Shown here piece after piece: positions 19,612 to 30,440 of a DNA stretch of 64,000 bases (position 1 is its first letter; every line of letters begins with the position of its first letter). The notes beneath the pieces were generated by a model. That model worked only from the letters and a program-made list of their open reading frames with translations. It was not told the origin of the DNA and did not search any database. Made by a program: the position numbers and the translations under genes. The stretch is from Rhodobacterales bacterium (GTDB lineage: Bacteria; Pseudomonadota; Alphaproteobacteria; Rhodobacterales; Rhodobacteraceae): contig PDOZ01000033.1 of assembly GCA_002747325.1 (NCBI GenBank), positions 42,336 to 106,335 on the forward strand, given 5' to 3'.

Positions 19612-20376
19612 TTAAAAACGGTCCTTGCGAGCGCGAATTTCGGCAAAAACTTTCTCATCGGGGGCATTTTCCATGCCGAGGGCGGTTTTGACCTCGGGGA
19701 GATCGGCGCGCAGGAAGGGGTTGGTGGCCAGTTCGGTGGACAGCAGCGAGGGCACGGTGGCCTTGCCTTGTTGCCGGGCGCGGGCGGTTTCGGCGTTGCG
19801 CTGCGCGAGGGCGGCGTTGTCCGGCTCAATCGTGACGGCGAAGCGGCCGTTGGCCTCGGTATATTCGTGCCCGGAACAGATCAGCGTATCGGCGGGCAGG
19901 GCTTTGAAGCCGGAAAGGCTTTGCCACATATCGGCGGGGCTACCCTCAAACAGCCGCCCACAACCCAGCGCCATCAGGCTGTCGCCGGTGAAGGCCATGC
20001 GGGCGTCGGGGATGTGAAAGGCGATGTGGCCGGTGGTGTGGCCATGTGCTTCCATCACCTCGACCCGGTGGCCCGCAAAATCGGTCGTGTCGCCGGGGGC
20101 GAGGGCTTCGGTCAGGGCGGGGAGGCGGTGTGCATCGCGGGCGGCGCCGATGACCTTGGGCTGGTGATGCTCCAGAATGCCGGGCACGCCGTCGATATGG
20201 TCCCAATGGTGGTGGGTCAGAAACAGATGTGTCAGCGACCAGCCACGGGCGTCCAGTTCCGCGAGGATCGGCCCCGCTTCCGGCGCGTCAATCAGCGCGG
20301 TTTCGCCGCTTTCGGCGTGCAGCAGGAAAGCGTAATTATCCGCGAGGCAGGGGATGGTGATGAGTTCCAAGGTCAT
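19612..20376 (-). CDS. gloB: Hydroxyacylglutathione hydrolase (glyoxalase II)
   Basis: 254-residue metallo-beta-lactamase-fold enzyme that hydrolyses S-D-lactoylglutathione in methylglyoxal detoxification. The binuclear metal motif THHHWDH is at residues 54-60 (H55, H57, D59, H60); later ligands sit in AHGHTTGH and FTGDSL, and CSGHEYT closes the site. The C-terminal HAGH domain ends KDRF. The ATG at 20376 has AAAGGGAG upstream. It is divergent from the methyltransferase gene. Confidence 0.92.
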   Translation of the reverse strand: MTLELITIPCLADNYAFLLHAESGETALIDAPEAGPILAELDARGWSLTHLFLTHHHWDHIDGVPGILEHHQPKVIGAARDAHRLPALTEALAPGDTTDFAGHRVEVMEAHGHTTGHIAFHIPDARMAFTGDSLMALGCGRLFEGSPADMWQSLSGFKALPADTLICSGHEYTEANGRFAVTIEPDNAALAQRNAETARARQQGKATVPSLLSTELATNPFLRADLPEVKTALGMENAPDEKVFAEIRARKDRF

Positions 20377-20466
20377 GGGGGTCTCCCTTTCGCTCTGACT
20401 TTGCCTTTGTGGGCGCGAAGTTGCAATAGGGCTGGTCATTGGCGGGCGTTGGGGTAGGGTAGGGCC

Positions 20467-21231
20467 ATGCATTTAGACGTTCAGGATCTCAAGGGTTTTT
20501 ACTATCGTTCCCAGCTTGGGCGCGCGGTGCAGCGGGTCGTGCGCGGGGCGGTGTTGGAGCGTTGGCCGGGGGCGCAGGCGCAGAGCGTGGTGGGCTATGG
20601 TTTCGCGGTGCCGCTGTTGCGCCCCTATCTCAAGGAGGCGCGCCGGGTCATTGGGCTGATGCCGGCGCCGCAGGGGGTCATGCACTGGCCACCGGGGATG
20701 CAGAATGTCTCGGTGCTGTGCGAGGAGGCGCTCTGGCCGCTGGATACGGGGATGGTGGACCGGCTGGTGATGATGCACGGGCTGGAAACCTCGGATAACC
20801 CCTCGGCTATTCTTGACGAGACCTACCGGGTGCTTGGTCCCGGTGGGCGGGTTCTGTTCATCGTGCCGAACCGGGCGGGGCTGTGGTCGCGCTCGGATGC
20901 GACGCCGTTCGGCTTTGGTCGCCCCTATACGCTGGGCCAACTCGAAACCCAGCTTCGTCTGCACGGGTTTTCCATCGAACACCACCGCGCCGTGCTGTTC
21001 CAGCCGCCCTCTGCGCGCCGTTTCTGGCTCAAGACCGGACCGGCCTGGGAGCGGATGGGGGGGCGTATCCCGTGGATTGCAGCCGGGGGGGTGCTGATGG
21101 TTGAGGCGACGAAACAAATCCCGAAACCTGTGCGGCCGGGACTGGCGCAACGGGTGCGCAAACCGCTCTCTGTGTTGGAAGGGCTGACCGGCGAGGCGCA
21201 GCCGCTGCCGACCCCGAAAACCGTGCCCTGA
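20467..21231 (+). CDS. Class I SAM-dependent methyltransferase
   Basis: 254-residue predicted methyltransferase. The SAM-binding fold is recognisable from [15 protein letters not shown] (motif I position, somewhat degenerate), the [13 protein letters not shown] loop and [19 protein letters not shown], the usual post-motif strand. The substrate is unknown; it sits beside gloB in many Rhodobacterales. Divergent from gloB with 90 nt between the starts, which must hold both promoters. The C-terminal 40 residues are Pro-rich and basic. Confidence 0.75.
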   Translation: MHLDVQDLKGFYYRSQLGRAVQRVVRGAVLERWPGAQAQSVVGYGFAVPLLRPYLKEARRVIGLMPAPQGVMHWPPGMQNVSVLCEEALWPLDTGMVDRLVMMHGLETSDNPSAILDETYRVLGPGGRVLFIVPNRAGLWSRSDATPFGFGRPYTLGQLETQLRLHGFSIEHHRAVLFQPPSARRFWLKTGPAWERMGGRIPWIAAGGVLMVEATKQIPKPVRPGLAQRVRKPLSVLEGLTGEAQPLPTPKTVP

Positions 21232-21642
21232 ACGGCCTGCCTGCGCCCGGATTTCGCGCGACCGCGATTCGAGGATTTCCGACGAAAAGACTGGGTGAAT
21301 TGTTGCGAATTCTTACGCCAGGCGCGCTGAGGAAGCCTCGCCCCCAAACAGGCACAGACAATCCGGGCCAGGAAACCCCGCACCGTGACGCAGCGTTCAA
21401 AATGCCGGCTACCATTCCTGCCCCTTTATTTCTTGCCCATAGGGAAGGGTCCGGCGGCGGCATTGGGGCGGCTACCGGCACCTTTACCAACGAATGTTGG
21501 CGCAAAACCTGTTCAACGCGGTTGCGGGATCGTGCTTCACCTGCTAGACCCACGTCGATTTCAGATGGTGCGCGCTCGCGTGCTTTCTATTGGGCCGCCC
21601 CGGTCGCGAAAGGCTTGGGGCAAAGACATCGAAAGGGTGGAC
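21232..21642. other. 411-bp gene-free region before the ATP synthase operon
   Basis: No convincing gene, RNA or repeat is seen. The segment must contain the atpHAGDC promoter, but no -35/-10 pair stands out clearly. Reading frames that cross it lack ribosome sites and family resemblance. Confidence 0.5.
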
Positions 21643-22200
21643 GTGTCGGACGCTTCGATTTCAACTGGCATCGCGCAGCGCTACGCAACGGCGGTTTTCG
21701 AACTGGCCAAAGAGGGGGGTAATCTGGACGCGGTCGGTAATGATCTCGACGCTCTGGAAGCTGCTCTTGCAGGTAGCGCGGAATTTGCCGCTCTCATCAC
21801 TTCGCCGATTTACACGCGCGAAGAAGCCACAGACGCTATTGCTGCGCTGGGCACAAAAATGAAACTCACCAAAGAGGTCTCCGGCGCGCTGGGCGTCATG
21901 GCGGGCAAGCGCCGCCTCTTTGTCCTGCCGCAGCTGATTTCCGCGCTGCGCACCGCGATTGCACAGGACAAGGGTGAGGTAACTGCGGAAGTGACCGCCG
22001 CCAAGGCGATGACCAAGACGCAGCAGGACAAACTCGCCAAGGCGCTGAAAGCCAGCATTGGCAAGGATGTAAAGATCAATGTCGCCGTCGATGACAGCCT
22101 CATCGGCGGCCTCGTCGTTAAAGTGGGTTCGAAAATGATTGATAGCTCAATCGCTTCGCGCCTGAATGCACTGCAGAATTCCATGAAAGAGGTCGGATAA
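21643..22200 (+). CDS. atpH: F1-ATP synthase subunit delta
   Basis: 185-residue OSCP/delta subunit, part of the peripheral stalk joining F1 to F0. The start is GTG at 21643, giving [22 protein letters not shown], with AAGGG 7 nt upstream; GTG at 21637 is an alternative. The C-terminal signature [19 protein letters not shown] is clear. Its TAA overlaps the atpA ATG by one base. The F0 genes are not in this window, as in other Rhodobacterales where they form a separate operon. Confidence 0.95.
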   Translation: MSDASISTGIAQRYATAVFELAKEGGNLDAVGNDLDALEAALAGSAEFAALITSPIYTREEATDAIAALGTKMKLTKEVSGALGVMAGKRRLFVLPQLISALRTAIAQDKGEVTAEVTAAKAMTKTQQDKLAKALKASIGKDVKINVAVDDSLIGGLVVKVGSKMIDSSIASRLNALQNSMKEVG

Positions 22201-23656
22201 TGGGTATCCAAGCAGCAGAAATCTCTGCGATCCTGAAGGACCAGATCAAAAACTTTGGTCAGGAAGCCGAAGTGGCTGAAGTTGGTCGTGTGCTTTCCGT
22301 CGGTGACGGTATTGCGCGCGTATATGGTCTGGACAATGTTCAGGCCGGTGAGATGGTTGAATTCAACGGTGGCATCCGCGGGATGGCGCTGAACCTGGAA
22401 GCCGACAATGTCGGTGTGGTTATCTTCGGTTCCGACCGCGACATTAAAGAAGGCGACACGGTCAAGCGCACCAATTCCATCGTGGACGTGCCGGCGGGCG
22501 ACGAGTTGCTCGGCCGCGTTGTGGACGGTCTGGGCAATCCGATCGACGGCAAAGGCCCGATCGAGACCAAGAACCGCCTCGTTGCGGACGTGAAAGCGCC
22601 GGGCATCATTCCGCGTAAGTCGGTGCATGAGCCGATGGCGACCGGCCTGAAGTCGGTGGACGCGATGATCCCGATTGGCCGGGGCCAGCGTGAGCTGATC
22701 ATTGGCGACCGTCAGACGGGTAAAACCGCCGTGGCGCTCGACACCATCCTGAACCAGAAGAGCTACAACGAAGCCGCTGGCGACGATGAGAGCAAGAAGC
22801 TTTACTGCATCTACGTCGCTGTGGGCCAGAAGCGTTCCACCGTGGCGCAGCTGGTTAAGAAGCTGGAAGAAAGCGGCGCGATTGATTACACGATCGTCGT
22901 GGCCGCAACCGCGTCCGACCCGGCGCCGATGCAGTTCCTCGCTCCTTACGCCGCGACCGCCATGGCCGAGCATTTCCGCGACAATGGCCGTCACGCGTTG
23001 ATCATCTATGATGACCTGTCGAAGCAGGCCGTGTCCTACCGTCAGATGTCGCTGCTTCTGCGCCGTCCGCCGGGGCGTGAAGCCTATCCGGGCGACGTGT
23101 TCTACCTGCACTCCCGCCTGCTGGAGCGTTCCGCGAAGCTGAACGAAGATTTCGGTTCCGGCTCGCTGACCGCGCTGCCGATCATCGAAACCCAGGGCGG
23201 CGACGTGTCGGCCTTTATTCCGACCAACGTGATCTCGATCACCGACGGTCAGATCTTCCTCGAAACCGAGCTGTTCTATCAGGGCATCCGCCCGGCGGTG
23301 AACACCGGCCTGTCGGTGAGATGGCCGCCTTCGCGCAGTTTGGCTCCGACCTCGACGCCGCGACCCAGCAGCTCCTGAACCGTGGCGCCCGTCTGACCGA
23401 ACTGATGAAGCAGGCACAGTATTCGCCGCTGACCAACGCGGAAATCGTCTGCATCATCTTCGCGGGCACCAACGGCTATCTCGACAAGATCGACGTCAAG
23501 GACGTTGGCCGCTTCGAGAAGGGCCTGTTGAACCACCTGCGCACCAACGCGACGGACCTGCTCGACGACATCACCAACAACGACCGCAAGGTTAAAGGCG
23601 AACTGGAAGACAAGGTTCGCGCCGCGCTCGACGCTTTCGCAGCGGGCTTCGCGTAA
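22200..23656 (+). pseudogene. atpA: F1-ATP synthase subunit alpha, disrupted by internal deletion
   Basis: The first 373 codons (22200-23318) encode a normal alpha subunit with Walker A GDRQTGKT. After NTGLSV the frame shifts, giving 19 aberrant residues and a stop at 23378. The true C-terminal part resumes in another frame at 23318 ([11 protein letters not shown]...) and ends at 23656. By comparison with the family, about 27 residues containing the SRVGSSAQ segment are absent, which equals a deletion of about 82 nt. The lost segment holds the catalytic arginine finger (E. coli alpha R376). As written, no functional alpha subunit can be made. An assembly or sequencing fault is the leading alternative. 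Confidence 0.88.
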
Positions 23657-23682
23657 GGTGATGATCTGAGAGGAGACTGGCG

Positions 23683-24570
23683 ATGGCCAATCTTAAGGAC
23701 CTGAAAAATCGGATCGAAAGCGTCAAGTCGACGCGGAAGATCACCAAAGCCATGCAAATGGTCGCGGCCGCAAAACTGCGCCGCGCCCAGGAAGCGGCGG
23801 AAGCGTCCCGGCCCTATTCGGAGCGCTTCAACGGCGTGCTTGGCGGTCTGGCCCGTGCGGCGGCTGGTGCGGAAAACGCGCCGAAACTGCTGCGCGGCAC
23901 CGGCTCCGACCAGGTGCAGCTCGTGGTGGTGATGACGGCGGAACGCGGCCTGTGCGGCGGCTTCAACTCCTCGATCGTGCGCATGGCGCGCGCCAAGATC
24001 GAAGACTTGCTGGTCGCTGGCAAGACGGTGAAAATTCTCACCGTCGGCAAGAAGGGCCGCGAGCAGCTCAAGCGCGATTACGAACACCTGTTCGTCGATC
24101 ACGTGGACCTGTCCGGCGTGCGCAACCTGAGCTATGACAACGCGCAGGAGATCGCGACCGACCTGCTCAACCGCTTTGACGCGGGCGAGTTCGACGTGGC
24201 GACCATCTTCTACAACGTGTTCCAGAGCGTGATCAGCCAGATCCCGACCGAGCGTCAGGTGATCCCGGCGGATTTCCCCGCCGAGGAAGGCGAGGCGGAA
24301 GCGGCGTCTGCGGGCGTGGTTTACGACTACGAACCGTCAGAGGACGAGATCCTGGCAACGCTGCTGCCCTCGGGCGTGGCGACCGCGATCTTCTCGGCGC
24401 TTTTGGAAAACGCTGCATCGGAGCAGGGCGCGCGGATGTCCGCCATGGACAACGCAACCCGCAACGCTGGCGAAATGATCGACAAGCTGACCATCGAGTT
24501 CAACCGCTCGCGTCAGGCTGTGATCACCAACGAGCTTATCGAAATCATTTCGGGCGCCGAAGCGCTCTAA
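23683..24570 (+). CDS. atpG: F1-ATP synthase subunit gamma
   Basis: 295-residue central stalk subunit that rotates inside the alpha3beta3 hexamer. N-terminal helix [25 protein letters not shown] and the C-terminal [12 protein letters not shown] helix match the family on both ends, so it is full length. GAGAGGAG lies before the ATG. It follows the disrupted atpA by 26 nt and precedes atpD by 18 nt. Confidence 0.96.
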   Translation: MANLKDLKNRIESVKSTRKITKAMQMVAAAKLRRAQEAAEASRPYSERFNGVLGGLARAAAGAENAPKLLRGTGSDQVQLVVVMTAERGLCGGFNSSIVRMARAKIEDLLVAGKTVKILTVGKKGREQLKRDYEHLFVDHVDLSGVRNLSYDNAQEIATDLLNRFDAGEFDVATIFYNVFQSVISQIPTERQVIPADFPAEEGEAEAASAGVVYDYEPSEDEILATLLPSGVATAIFSALLENAASEQGARMSAMDNATRNAGEMIDKLTIEFNRSRQAVITNELIEIISGAEAL

Positions 24571-26016
<1,446 letters not shown>

Positions 26017-26024
26017 TGAGCTTC

Positions 26025-26045
26025 GGCCCCCCGCTTTGGGGGGCC
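26025..26045 (+). terminator. Intercistronic hairpin between atpD and atpC
   Basis: Perfect stem GGCCCCCC / GGGGGGCC with a short loop, 8 nt after the atpD stop, without a following U-run. It may attenuate or stabilise the mRNA and so lower atpC output relative to atpD. Confidence 0.55.
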
Positions 26046-26092
26046 ATTTGCACCCCGGCGATGGTTTCGACCTCGCCCAATAGGAGGCCGAT

Positions 26093-26500
26093 ATGGCTGA
26101 TGTGATGCAATTCGAACTGGTTTCGCCCGAGCGTCTTCTGACCTCGGTGAAAGCCAGCACCGTGCAGATCCCCGGTGCCGATGGCGACATGACCGCCATG
26201 CCGAACCACGCGCCGACCATCACCACGATCCGTCCCGGTATCGTGCGCGTGTCCGGCCCGGAAGGCGATGCGGAATATGTGGTCACGGGCGGTTTCGCGG
26301 AAATTTCCCCGGAAACCACCTCGATCCTCGCCGAACATGCCCTGCCGGTGGCGGAGGTGACGCAAGAGGTCATCGACAAGCTGATCACCACCGCCGCCAG
26401 CGCGACCGACAACGCCACCAACGAAAAGCTGGATATGCTGGCCAAACAGGCAAGCGATCTGGCTGCGGTAGCGGCGGAACTGGGCCTGAAAGGGAACTGA
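26093..26500 (+). CDS. atpC: F1-ATP synthase subunit epsilon
   Basis: 135-residue regulatory subunit of the central stalk. It has the N-terminal beta-sandwich (FELVSPERLL, VQIPGADGDMTAMPNHAPTITTI, GGFAEISPETTSILAEHA) and a helical C-terminal part that lacks the long conserved arm of E. coli, as is common in Alphaproteobacteria. TAGGAGG precedes the ATG by 6 nt. Last gene of the operon, followed by a strong terminator. Confidence 0.93.
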   Translation: MADVMQFELVSPERLLTSVKASTVQIPGADGDMTAMPNHAPTITTIRPGIVRVSGPEGDAEYVVTGGFAEISPETTSILAEHALPVAEVTQEVIDKLITTAASATDNATNEKLDMLAKQASDLAAVAAELGLKGN

Positions 26501-26538
26501 TAGCTTTTTCGCGTGAGCGGTTGAGAAACAAGATTAAA

Positions 26539-26578
26539 CCCCCTGCGCTGACGGCGCGGGGGGTTTTTCTTTTCTGGG
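26539..26578 (+). terminator. Rho-independent terminator of the atp operon
   Basis: CCCCCTGCGC pairs with GCGCGGGGGG around a short loop, followed by TTTTTCTTTT, about 40 nt after the atpC stop. Confidence 0.88.
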
Positions 26579-26579
26579 T

Positions 26580-26691
26580 TAGAGCAGAAATCGTTAAATC
26601 TGAATCAAAATTCTCTGCCTCTCCTTCAGCATCCTGCTGATTTCGAACGGGAATTTTGATGCTCTATATTGCAGGTTAAAACGATTTCGCC
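26580..26691. repeat. Intergenic repeat, copy A
   Basis: An approximately 112-bp sequence that recurs inverted at 58874-58989 with roughly 90 percent identity by eye. Its ends are imperfect inverted repeats (AGAGCAGAAATCG and CGATTTCGC), and the middle holds TCAGCATCCTGCTGA, itself a palindrome. It lies between two terminators. It has no coding capacity and is probably a genomic palindromic repeat family. Confidence 0.85.
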
Positions 26692-26693
26692 CC

Positions 26694-26725
26694 AAAAAAA
26701 ACGCCGCCCAGAAAGGCGGCGTTTC
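26694..26725 (-). terminator. Terminator of the EF-G-like gene
   Basis: On the minus strand AAACGCCGCC / GGCGGCGTTT forms a 10-bp stem followed by a run of T; it lies 18 nt after the stop of the minus-strand gene. Confidence 0.85.
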
Positions 26726-26742
26726 CATTTGCTTTCAGATGC

Positions 26743-28650
26743 TTACAGCAGGTCCGCAAGCTCTTCGCGCCGCGCCTCCTGATAGTGATCGAACGCGGAA
26801 GTGAAGCGCGCCGTGCCGCGTGTGGTCGAGGCGAGGGCGGCGAACAGCCCGCCGACCTGCGTCACCGGCAGATGCGCTTCGAACACGTCCCAGCCCGCCG
26901 CTTCCGGGTCCGCTTCAAAGCCCAGAACCTGCCCTTTCATGCCCGAAATCACCGGCACCATGGCGCCGGAATAGATCGACGGTAGGGAGATGCGGATTTT
27001 CTGGATTTCCTGCAACAATACGGTGCCGACTTCCGCCAGCGCCTCGCGGGTCGCCGCGGCGCCCGCCATGCGGAAGGCGTAGTCGGAGCTGTCGACCGAG
27101 TGGCTCTTGCCGTCGGTCAGCTCAATGGCGATGTCGACCACCGGGAAGCCCTGCGGCCCCTTGTTCAACGCCTCGCGCGCCCCGGCTTCAACCGACGGGA
27201 TGTAATTCTTCGGCACCGCGCCGCCCTTGACAGTTTCGGTAAAGGCAAAGCCCTCGCCGCGGCCCAGCGGTGTGAAGGTCATCACCACATCGGCAAATTG
27301 CCCTGCGCCGCCCGATTGCTTGCGGTGGCGGTGATGCACCTCGGTGCCGCGTTTGGCGGTTTCGCACAGGGCGGGGGGCGGCGCGGTTTCTTCCGCCTCG
27401 ACCCCGAAATCGGCCCCGAGCTTCTCCATCACCCGCCGCATATGGCCAACCCCGTGGCTGGCGACGACCGGGTTGCCCGTGGCCGCGTCCTGCGACAGCG
27501 TAAGCGCCGGATCGACCTCCGCCAGCCGTTCCAGCGCGGAGGCCAGCCGCGTGTCGTCCTTCTCATGCACCGGCGTCACCACGCGGGCATAGGTGCTTTC
27601 ATGCGGCTGCGCCCAGTCCGGCAAACGCTGATGCGCGTCCGCAAGGATCGCCTCGCCCGCCGACAGGTGATCGGATTTGACCGCCAGCCCGATCTCGCCC
27701 GGCTTCAGCCCGTCTAACTGCGTGCGCGCGTCCAGCGCGGTCAGCCCGCCGATATTGGCCCCGCCAAGGCTCTGCCCCGCTGCAACCTGTCCGCGCATGT
27801 CGCGCAGCACGACGACCTTGCCCAGATGTTTGCGAATATCGCCCAACACCCCGACGGCCAGCACATCGGCCCCGAGTCGGTCGGCGGCGACGGAGACATC
27901 GGGCGCTTCGTGGCGCAGGGATTTCATCAGCCGGGTGATGCCGTTTTGCCCGGTCGCCGAACCGAGGAAGGCGGGGATCAGGTCGTGATGGGCCAGGGTC
28001 TTGGCGGCAACGTCATAGACCTCGCCCGCCGCAACCGCTTTATCTTCAATGATTTCTTCCAGCAGGTGGTCGTCAAAATCGGCATAGCTTTCCAGCATCT
28101 CGGCGCGTGCTTCTGCTTCGCGTTCCTGCGCGCTGGCGGGCATTTCGATCAGGGTCGAATGTCCGCCCTCCTCGAATTTCCACGCCCGTTCCGATACGAG
28201 GTCCACCACGCCGACAATCTCCGAGCCCTCCCGGATCGGCACTTCGCGCAGCACGATATGGTGGCGCGAATAGGTTTGCAGCGCGGAAATCACCTCCGAC
28301 ATCCGGCTCCCCGCCGCGTCCACCTTGTTGATGAAAATCAGGCAGGGCAGGGCGGCGGCTTCGATCATGCGCAGATACGGCGCGGCCAGAACGGCGGCCT
28401 CCGCATCGGCGGGCACGACTAGCACAGCCGCATCGGACGCCGCCAGCGCCGCCCCGACCGGCGCGAGGTTTTCCGCCCCGCCCGCAACGTCAATCGCCGC
28501 CCAGTCCTCGCCCATGAAGTCGAAATTCAGCATCCGGGCCACGCCGGGCACGTCGAACACCCTGCCGGGCTTGCCTTCGAGCGCGACCAGCGCGTCGGTC
28601 AGGGTCGATTTACCCGCATTGGACGGGCCGAGAATGGTAACGCAGCGCAT
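26743..28650 (-). CDS. EF-G-like translational GTPase family protein
   Basis: 635-residue protein related to elongation factor G but divergent. Walker A is GPSNAGKST near the N-terminus and the G4 motif NKVD is present. The G3 position reads DVAGGAENL in place of the usual DTPGH, so the switch-II His that triggers GTP hydrolysis is missing. Domains II, III, IV (YIPSVEAGAREALNKGP) and V (PVISGMKGQVLGFE) follow. It is not the primary EF-G; its role is unknown. ATG at 28650 has AAGGAGG upstream. Divergent from the MFS gene. Confidence 0.82.
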   Translation of the reverse strand: MRCVTILGPSNAGKSTLTDALVALEGKPGRVFDVPGVARMLNFDFMGEDWAAIDVAGGAENLAPVGAALAASDAAVLVVPADAEAAVLAAPYLRMIEAAALPCLIFINKVDAAGSRMSEVISALQTYSRHHIVLREVPIREGSEIVGVVDLVSERAWKFEEGGHSTLIEMPASAQEREAEARAEMLESYADFDDHLLEEIIEDKAVAAGEVYDVAAKTLAHHDLIPAFLGSATGQNGITRLMKSLRHEAPDVSVAADRLGADVLAVGVLGDIRKHLGKVVVLRDMRGQVAAGQSLGGANIGGLTALDARTQLDGLKPGEIGLAVKSDHLSAGEAILADAHQRLPDWAQPHESTYARVVTPVHEKDDTRLASALERLAEVDPALTLSQDAATGNPVVASHGVGHMRRVMEKLGADFGVEAEETAPPPALCETAKRGTEVHHRHRKQSGGAGQFADVVMTFTPLGRGEGFAFTETVKGGAVPKNYIPSVEAGAREALNKGPQGFPVVDIAIELTDGKSHSVDSSDYAFRMAGAAATREALAEVGTVLLQEIQKIRISLPSIYSGAMVPVISGMKGQVLGFEADPEAAGWDVFEAHLPVTQVGGLFAALASTTRGTARFTSAFDHYQEARREELADLL

Positions 28651-28767
28651 GAGAATCCTCCTTAATCCTGTTCTGTTTCCCCCACGCTGCCAAATCCCGC
28701 GCCCCGGCGCTTTGCGTAAGATCAACAAATGGCTTGTTTGCAGGCGGTTGCGGGGCTACTGCGGGGC

Positions 28768-30000
28768 ATGTTGAACAATGTGATCTCCCGCTGGTCCGCA
28801 AAACGCGGCCCCATGTTTTTTGTCCTGCTGATCATTTTCATGAATGCGTTAGGCATCGGGTTGATTTATCCGATGATGCCGGACCTGATGGTGCGGGTCG
28901 GGGCGGCAGGCGTGTCGGACGGGGCGATGTGGGCCGGGTTGCTGATGGTGACCTATGCCGGGGCGCAGTTCCTTTTCGGTCCGATTGTTGGCGGGATTTC
29001 GGACGCGATCGGGCGCCGCCCGGTGCTGCTGGTCGCGCTGCTGGTTCTCACGGCGGATTACCTCGTCATGGCGCTGACGACCTCTTATTGGCTCCTCGTT
29101 TTGGTCCGGTTGATCGGCGGCATTGCCGGCTCGACCTTTATCACCGCAACCGCCTATCTCGCCGATGTCTCGCCCAAGGAACAGCGCGCCGCGAATTTCG
29201 GCCTCATTGGTGCGGCGTTTGGCGCGGGATTTGTTGCCGGACCGGCCATAGGCGGGGTGCTGTCGGCCATCGACCTCGCGCTACCGTTTTACTTCGCGGC
29301 GGCAATGGCGGCGGCGAATTTCCTCGGCGCGCTGGTCTTTTTGCCCGAAAGCCTGCCCGCAGAACGGCGCCGGCGTATGACACAACGCGATTTCAACCCC
29401 TTCGCGGCGCTGACGGACGCCTTCCGCCTGCCGGGCCTCGCCCTGCCGTTGATGCTGCTCTTTGCCCTTGAACTGCTCAACATGGTTTACCCGACGCTCT
29501 GGTCCTTCTGGGGCCGGGCCGCCTTTGGCTGGTCGGCGGCCATGATCGGTACCAGCTTTGCCGCCTATGGCATCGGCATTGCGCTGACACAGGGCGTGCT
29601 TTTGCGCCTGTTCATTCAGTATCTGGGGGAAGGGCGCACGTTGATGATCGGTGCGAGTTGCTCGGCGCTGGCGCTGGTAGGGTTTGGCCTTGCGCCTTGG
29701 GGCTGGCTCGCCTTTGCCTTGATGCCGCTGGCGTGGTTTGCGGATATGGTGCCGCCGAACCTGAGCGCGGCAATGGCCAATATGGTGGACGATGCGCGGC
29801 AGGGCGTGTTGCAGGGTGTGATTTCCTCGCTCGGCTCGGTTGCCGGGATCGTCGCGCCGCTGGTTTTCCCGCCCTTCTTTGCTTTTGTCAGCGCCGAGGA
29901 CGCGCCGCTTTACTGGCCCGGCGCGCCGTTTTTCGCCGCTGGTCTCGTCATGCTGGCGCTGTTGCCGTTTTTTTACCAGCTGAGCAGGCGTCTGAAATAG
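28768..30000 (+). CDS. MFS transporter, TetA-like
   Basis: About 410 residues with 12 transmembrane segments. The loop 2-3 signature GGISDAIGRRPVLL and the loop after helix 5 (YLADVSPKEQRAANFGLIGAAFGAGFVAGPAIGG) match the DHA1/TetA branch of multidrug and tetracycline efflux proteins. The substrate cannot be told from sequence. Start is uncertain: ATG 28768 is used; ATG 28729 and 28810 are alternatives. Monocistronic. Confidence 0.82.
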   Translation: MLNNVISRWSAKRGPMFFVLLIIFMNALGIGLIYPMMPDLMVRVGAAGVSDGAMWAGLLMVTYAGAQFLFGPIVGGISDAIGRRPVLLVALLVLTADYLVMALTTSYWLLVLVRLIGGIAGSTFITATAYLADVSPKEQRAANFGLIGAAFGAGFVAGPAIGGVLSAIDLALPFYFAAAMAAANFLGALVFLPESLPAERRRRMTQRDFNPFAALTDAFRLPGLALPLMLLFALELLNMVYPTLWSFWGRAAFGWSAAMIGTSFAAYGIGIALTQGVLLRLFIQYLGEGRTLMIGASCSALALVGFGLAPWGWLAFALMPLAWFADMVPPNLSAAMANMVDDARQGVLQGVISSLGSVAGIVAPLVFPPFFAFVSAEDAPLYWPGAPFFAAGLVMLALLPFFYQLSRRLK

Positions 30001-30066
30001 GCACAGGTTGCAACCTGTCGCGCGGTCGGGCAGATTTGCGCAAAGACGAAGTTGAGGGCGCGAACC

Positions 30067-30417
30067 ATGCGGCGATTTCTGACGCACCGGCTGGGCATTG
30101 ATCAGGGCAGTCATGTGCTGTTTTCCGATTTTCAGCACGATGGCCTGATGTGGACCGGCGAGGGGGAGCGCGAGTTTCGCGAGGCGATCCGCTTTCGCGA
30201 GCCGTTCTTTGCGGTGCCGATGGTGCAGGTGGGGATTTCGATGTGGGACGTGGACGGGTCCACCAACCAGCGCATCGACATTTCCGCCGACAAGATCACC
30301 CGCACCGGCTTTCAGATCGTGTTCCGCACCTGGGGCGACACGCGGGTGGCGCGGGTGCGGGCGGACTGGATGGCCTTGGGCGAGGTGCCAAATGAGGACG
30401 ATTGGGACGTGGATTAA
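30067..30417 (+). CDS. H-type lectin domain protein
   Basis: 116-residue protein matching the H-type lectin domain (about residues 25-105): FREPFFAVPMVQVGISMWDVDG and ADKITRTGFQIVFRTWGDTRVARVRADW. Such domains bind GalNAc in snail agglutinins; the bacterial role is unknown. No signal peptide is seen. GAGGG lies 8 nt before the ATG. Confidence 0.78.
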   Translation: MRRFLTHRLGIDQGSHVLFSDFQHDGLMWTGEGEREFREAIRFREPFFAVPMVQVGISMWDVDGSTNQRIDISADKITRTGFQIVFRTWGDTRVARVRADWMALGEVPNEDDWDVD

Positions 30418-30440
30418 CCCCGCGCCCCGCCCGTCTGGCG

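Noticed and set aside
23300..23380. Programmed frameshift or intron in atpA
   Set aside because: About 27 conserved codons are missing, so frame change alone cannot restore the protein; there is no slippery heptamer and no inserted sequence.
28768..30000. Acquired tetracycline resistance gene
   Set aside because: Only general TetA/DHA1 resemblance; base composition equals the neighbours and no TetR gene or mobile sequence is adjacent.
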